Source of the DNA: Methyloceanibacter sp.
GTDB lineage: Bacteria > Pseudomonadota > Alphaproteobacteria > Rhizobiales > Methyloligellaceae
Length of the DNA stretch: 6,854 nucleotides
Direction: 5' to 3'
Assembly (NCBI GenBank): GCA_016649675.1
Contig: JAENXG010000130.1
Coordinates: 1 to 6,854 of the forward strand
Position 1 is the first letter of the stretch; each line of letters starts with the position of its first letter. The notes under the pieces are model-generated. The model ran no database searches, was not told the origin of the DNA, and saw only the letters and a list, made by a program, of their open reading frames with translations. Positions 4,154 to 6,854 of this stretch are shown one piece after another. The translations under genes and the position numbers were made by a program.

Positions 4154-4855
4154 ATGAGAAAACCCGTATGTGCCGTAGTCGGCGTCGGCGAAGGCAACGG
4201 CGCGGCGCTGGCGCGCGCCTTCGCCCGAACCGGAATGGCCGTCGCCCTGCTCGCGCGGCGCACCGACTTCACCAGCGATCTTGCGCGGGAGCTGTCAGAC
4301 GCGCGGCCTTACGCCTGCGACGTTTCCGATCCGTCGTTGGTCGCCCAAGCCTTCGCCACGATCCGCACCGAGATGGGCGACCCCGCGACACTCGTTTACA
4401 ATGCCGGGTCAGGCGTTTGGGGCGACGTTGAGAGCATCACCCTCGACGATTTCGAAGCCGCGTGGCGGATCAACGCCTACGGAGCCCTGGCGGCTAGTCG
4501 GGAGGTGATCCCGGCCATGAAGGCGGTGGGGTCGGGCAGCATCATCTTCATCGGCGCGACCGCGTCGCGCCGAGGCGGGCCGAGGACGGCTGCGTTCGCT
4601 CCGGCCAAGGCGGCGCAACGAAGCCTTGCCGAGTCCATGGCCCGCAGCCTGTGGCCGCAGGGGATTCATGTGGCTTTGATCGTGATTGATGCGGTGGTGG
4701 ACCTGCCCGGAACGCGGCGGAAAATGCCGGACAAGCCGGACAGCTTTTTCCTGAAGCCCGACGACATGGCCGCGACCGCGGTGTGGCTTGCACAGCAGCC
4801 ACGCTCGGCCTGGACGTTCGAGGTCGAGCTTAGACCCTTCGGCGAGAGCTGGTGA
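4154..4855 (+). CDS. SDR-family NAD(P)-binding protein, catalytic Ser and Tyr replaced
   Basis: The product has the short-chain dehydrogenase/reductase fold: a Gly-rich cofactor loop GVGEGNG (residues 10-16), the stabilising NAG (83-85), and INAYG with the helix-4 Asn107. The active site is unusual. The YxxxK position reads FAPAK, giving Phe148 and Lys152, and the residue 13 before it, where the Ser normally is, is Ala135 in IGATAS. Only Asn and Lys of the Asn-Ser-Tyr-Lys set remain. A subfamily of bacterial SDRs with GATAS and FxxAK is known to me, so this is probably inherited rather than a fresh defect. Standard SDR oxidoreductase chemistry is doubtful; the substrate is unknown. ATG 4154 is preferred, with GGAGAGG at 4144-4150. 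The frame is open to GTG 4133 and ATG 4142. At 233 residues the length is normal. Cytoplasmic. Confidence 0.85.
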   Translation: MRKPVCAVVGVGEGNGAALARAFARTGMAVALLARRTDFTSDLARELSDARPYACDVSDPSLVAQAFATIRTEMGDPATLVYNAGSGVWGDVESITLDDFEAAWRINAYGALAASREVIPAMKAVGSGSIIFIGATASRRGGPRTAAFAPAKAAQRSLAESMARSLWPQGIHVALIVIDAVVDLPGTRRKMPDKPDSFFLKPDDMAATAVWLAQQPRSAWTFEVELRPFGESW

Positions 4856-5167
4856 ATCTGGCTTGCCTGGCCGCTTGCTCTCGTCCTCGCTCTTCTGGTA
4901 AGCGTTTCTCGCTGGCTGGCGGGGCTCTTCTCGCATCACCGTCGCCACGCGTCTCGAACGCGCATAGGCACTGTTGACGACCTCCCTCAGGTCACCGCGG
5001 CTCAAGCCTCGCCCGAATCTGGCCTTGAATCAGTTCGCGATTCCCGCCTTTGAATTTGTTCGCCGTCTGACCTGGTTTCTCGTCGGTGCAACCCCTGGTC
5101 TTGCTGGCTATAGTGTAGCCCTTGGGGGTGTCGCACAAACCCCGGATCAGAAGAGAAGGAGGCCTTT
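4856..5167. other. Gene-free spacer before the GST gene
   Basis: About 310 bases lie between the SDR stop and the GST start. No plus-strand frame looks coding. A minus-strand frame crosses it but continues antisense through the SDR gene and is rejected. The promoter of the GST-NmrA pair should be here. TATAGT at 5109-5114 resembles a -10 box, but I see no convincing -35 at the right distance. The last bases hold the AAGGAGG ribosome site (5156-5162). No terminator for the SDR gene is evident. Confidence 0.5.
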
Positions 5168-5770
5168 ATGAAGCTCTACTACGCCCCAGCGGCCTGTTCC
5201 CTCGCACCCCACATTATAGCTGCAGAAGCGGGGCTCGATCTTGCTTTGGAAAAGGTGGACCTCGTTGCAAAAAAGACAGAAAGCGGTCGCGATTACCTCA
5301 GCATCAATCCCAAAGGCGCGGTTCCCGCGCTCGAACTCGACGGTGGCGGGGTACTGACTGAGAATGCGATTGTGCTTCAATACCTCGCCGACAAGGCTCC
5401 CCAATCGGGGCTAGTCGTCTCGAAGGGAATGGCGCAGTGGCACTTTCTGGAACTGGTGAATTTCATTGCCACCGAGCTGCACAAGGGCTTCGCGCCTCTC
5501 TGGGACTCTCGCACCAGCGCTGCAGGACGCGAAATTGCAATTGAGAACTTGTCGAAGCGGTTTGACATCTTGGATCGCCAGCTTGGGAGTCAGCCCTATC
5601 TCACAGGCGACACGTTCACGATCGCTGATGCTTACGCCTATGCGGTCCTGAACTGGACGAAGATTCACAACATTGATATGAGCCGGTGGCCCCGGCTTGT
5701 GGTTTTCTTGGACCGGGTTGCTGCTCGACCCGCGGTGCGGCGGGCGCTCGCCGAGGAGGGGCTGGAATGA
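5168..5770 (+). CDS. gstA: Glutathione S-transferase, beta class
   Basis: The enzyme conjugates or transfers glutathione in the cytoplasm, in detoxification and redox defence. The N-terminal thioredoxin-like domain begins MKLYYAPAACSLAPHIIAAE. Cys10 is the beta-class active-site residue that forms a mixed disulfide with glutathione. The cis-Pro loop is AVPAL (51-55, Pro53), and TEN (64-66) takes the usual glutathione gamma-glutamyl site (often TES). The all-helical C-terminal domain has FIATELHKGFAPLW (99-112), with His105 in the conserved beta-class position, and the TIADAYAY helix cap (151-158). The length of 200 residues is normal. AAGGAGG at 5156-5162 fixes the start at ATG 5168. The NmrA gene follows after 16 bases, so an operon is likely. 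The native substrate cannot be read from sequence. Confidence 0.92.
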   Translation: MKLYYAPAACSLAPHIIAAEAGLDLALEKVDLVAKKTESGRDYLSINPKGAVPALELDGGGVLTENAIVLQYLADKAPQSGLVVSKGMAQWHFLELVNFIATELHKGFAPLWDSRTSAAGREIAIENLSKRFDILDRQLGSQPYLTGDTFTIADAYAYAVLNWTKIHNIDMSRWPRLVVFLDRVAARPAVRRALAEEGLE

Positions 5771-5786
5771 CGATGGGGAGCTTCTC

Positions 5787-6662
5787 ATGACCATTCTCGT
5801 AACCGGGGCTACAGGGACGGTCGGGACCCAGGTCGTGGCCCAACTCACTGCGCGCGGCGCCGATACCCGCGCTCTTGTGCGCGATCCCGTCAAAGCCAAG
5901 CTGCCTGCCGGCGTCAGCGCCGCGCAAGGTGATTTTCTCGATGTGAACGCGATCCGCGCGGCGCTGAAGGGCATCAGCACGCTGTTCCTGCTCAATGCGG
6001 TCGTTCCTGATGAGCTCACTCAGGCCCTGATCGCGCTAAACCTCGCGCGCGAGGCCGGGATCGAGCGCATTGTCTATTTCTCGGTGATGCACAGCGATGT
6101 CTACACGAACGTCCCGCATTTCGCTGGCAAGTACGCGGTGGAGCGGATGATCGAGACAATTGGACTCCAGGCGACGATCCTGCGCCCAGCCTACTTCATG
6201 CAGAACGACGTGAGGCTGAAGGACGCGATTTCGGGCCATGAGATTTACCCGATGCCGATCGGCGACAAGGGCCTCGCCATGGTGGACGTGCGCGATATCG
6301 GCGAAATCGCGGCCATTGAGCTGCTTCGCCGCGAACAGGCTTCAGGACCGCTTCCGCTCGACAGGATCGACCTGGGCGGCCCGGACCTCCTGACGGGCAG
6401 CAGCGTCGCCCGCATCTGGTCGGAGGTGCTGGGCCGGCCCATCGCTTATGCTGGCGACGACATCGCCGCCTTCGAGCAGACGATGCGGGGTTTCGCCCCG
6501 AGCTGGATGGCCTACGACATACGAATGATGATCGAGCGCTTCCAGACCGACGGCCTGATCCCTGCCCCAGGTGACGCAGAGCGCCTTACGGGCATGCTGG
6601 GGCGGCCTCTGCGCTCATACCGCGACTTCGCCTCCGAGATGGCCAGCCAGTGGCGAAAATGA
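5787..6662 (+). CDS. NmrA-type NAD(P)-binding protein (atypical SDR)
   Basis: The 291-residue product begins MTILVTGATGTVG with the TGATGxxG dinucleotide-binding loop (residues 6-13) and continues to ALVRDP (29-34), where Arg32 fits NADP preference. ERIVYFSVMHSD (93-104), HFAGKYAVER (111-120, Lys115) and TILRPAYFMQN (130-140) are standard for the NmrA/atypical SDR group. Members act as redox sensors or regulators, or as quinone or NAD(P)H-dependent reductases, and the sequence does not say which. Its C-terminal half (ARIWSEVLGRPIAY) is the usual substrate-side domain. ATG 5787 is set by GGGGAG at 5775-5780, 6 bases away. The frame is open further upstream through the GST gene, but that extension is not family-like. 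Downstream, a small frame starts on its stop codon (ATGA). Confidence 0.9.
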   Translation: MTILVTGATGTVGTQVVAQLTARGADTRALVRDPVKAKLPAGVSAAQGDFLDVNAIRAALKGISTLFLLNAVVPDELTQALIALNLAREAGIERIVYFSVMHSDVYTNVPHFAGKYAVERMIETIGLQATILRPAYFMQNDVRLKDAISGHEIYPMPIGDKGLAMVDVRDIGEIAAIELLRREQASGPLPLDRIDLGGPDLLTGSSVARIWSEVLGRPIAYAGDDIAAFEQTMRGFAPSWMAYDIRMMIERFQTDGLIPAPGDAERLTGMLGRPLRSYRDFASEMASQWRK

Positions 6663-6854
6663 AAGATCATGTAAGCGCAAGGCCGCGTCATGTAAGCGCA
6701 AGGCCGCGGCGTGGGTCAGAAGCTCTGGCCCAGGTCGAGGCGCTCGCAGAGAGAATCGAGGACGAGCTGCGTCCCCTAGAGAAGAAGATGGAGAAGCACA
6801 ACGAGGGCATTCGGAAAAACGAATGCCCTCGTTGTGCTTCTCCATCTTCTTCTC
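6659..6854 (+). CDS. Coiled-coil hypothetical protein, runs off the window
   Basis: ATG 6659-6661 overlaps the NmrA TGA (6660-6662), and the frame stays open to the last base, 65 codons. After two copies of HVSARPR it reads RRGSEALAQVEALAERIEDE and then LRPLEKKMEKHNEGIR, a charged heptad-like helix likely to form a coiled coil. Codon use looks coding. No ribosome site precedes it, so translation would depend on coupling to NmrA. From about residue 52 the frame enters the perfect inverted repeat, and the final codons (NECPRCASPSSS) come from its right arm. If that arm is an assembly artefact, the real C-terminus is unknown. Family not recognised. Confidence 0.45.
   Translation, partial: MKDHVSARPRHVSARPRRGSEALAQVEALAERIEDELRPLEKKMEKHNEGIRKNECPRCASPSSS
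6667..6708. repeat. Exact 21-bp tandem duplication
   Basis: The 21 bases at 6667-6687 are repeated without change at 6688-6708. Because 21 is a multiple of three, the frame starting at 6659 keeps reading and gains a second HVSARPR. An exact copy suggests a recent slippage or duplication event, or possibly a sequencing/assembly duplication. Confidence 0.9.
6779..6854. repeat. Perfect 35-bp inverted repeat at the window end
   Basis: Bases 6779-6813 are the exact reverse complement of 6820-6854, with a 6-base loop GAAAAA. The right arm ends at the last base, so the full palindrome may be longer. No T run can be seen beyond it. It is either a very strong hairpin or terminator, or a fold-back artefact at a contig end. 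Confidence 0.95.

Noticed and set aside
4409..5005. 198-codon minus-strand frame
   Set aside because: Mostly antisense to the SDR gene; its peptide is Arg/Pro-rich as expected for the opposite strand of GC-rich coding DNA.
5086..5114. Promoter for the GST gene with TATAGT at 5109
   Set aside because: No recognisable -35 element at a suitable distance, so not listed as a promoter.
5411..6019. 202-codon minus-strand frame
   Set aside because: Antisense to GST and NmrA, both strongly recognised on the plus strand.

Overview
This is a GC-rich window with high GC at third codon positions. The protein types (small helical proteins with FE-LA-TW-RLA motifs, a DUF6197-like protein, a small secreted C..GG.W..C protein, a beta-class glutathione S-transferase, and SDR and NmrA enzymes) suggest an alphaproteobacterium of the Hyphomicrobiales, most likely Bradyrhizobium or a close relative. 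That assignment is inferred from protein style, not from a marker gene.

The window has two halves. Bases 1 to about 4080 look like eroding accessory sequence: many short, mostly hypothetical genes, several broken or reduced to fragments, separated by hairpin-rich spacers. In order: a possible gene end (1-90); a basic helical hypothetical (98-355); a PD-(D/E)XK-like nuclease reading frame that loses family character at about 739 (413-739); a strongly hairpin-forming stretch (741-965); a secreted YHS-like cysteine protein (1111-1374); a second, diverged copy of part of that stretch (1430-1570); then a run of minus-strand genes: DUF6197 (1556-1879), a small helical protein (1950-2156), a secreted 52-residue protein (2417-2575), remnants (2719-3038), a small beta protein (2987-3187) and a phage-like Ig/beta protein (3256-3612) with three tandem repeats upstream. 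A 63-residue hypothetical (3886-4077, minus) closes this half.

Bases 4154 to 6662 are ordinary well-preserved metabolic genes on the plus strand: an SDR whose catalytic Ser and Tyr positions are Ala and Phe, a beta-class GST, and an NmrA-type NAD(P)-binding protein. GST and NmrA are 16 bases apart, each with a good Shine-Dalgarno site, and probably form an operon. An enzyme that conjugates glutathione next to an NAD(P)-binding redox or sensor protein fits detoxification or redox stress, but no substrate can be read from the sequence.

The right edge holds a coiled-coil reading frame (6659 onward) that overlaps the NmrA stop by ATGA and carries an in-frame 21-bp duplication. It runs into a perfect 35-bp inverted repeat that ends exactly at the last base. 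That repeat is either a strong hairpin or, quite possibly, a fold-back assembly artefact.

I found no transposase, integrase, CRISPR array, tRNA or rRNA, and no complete new defence or signalling system. The signal most worth a second look is the pair of related, hairpin-rich elements at 741-965 and 1430-1570. One begins where the nuclease frame breaks; the other supplies the last codons and stop of the DUF6197 gene.
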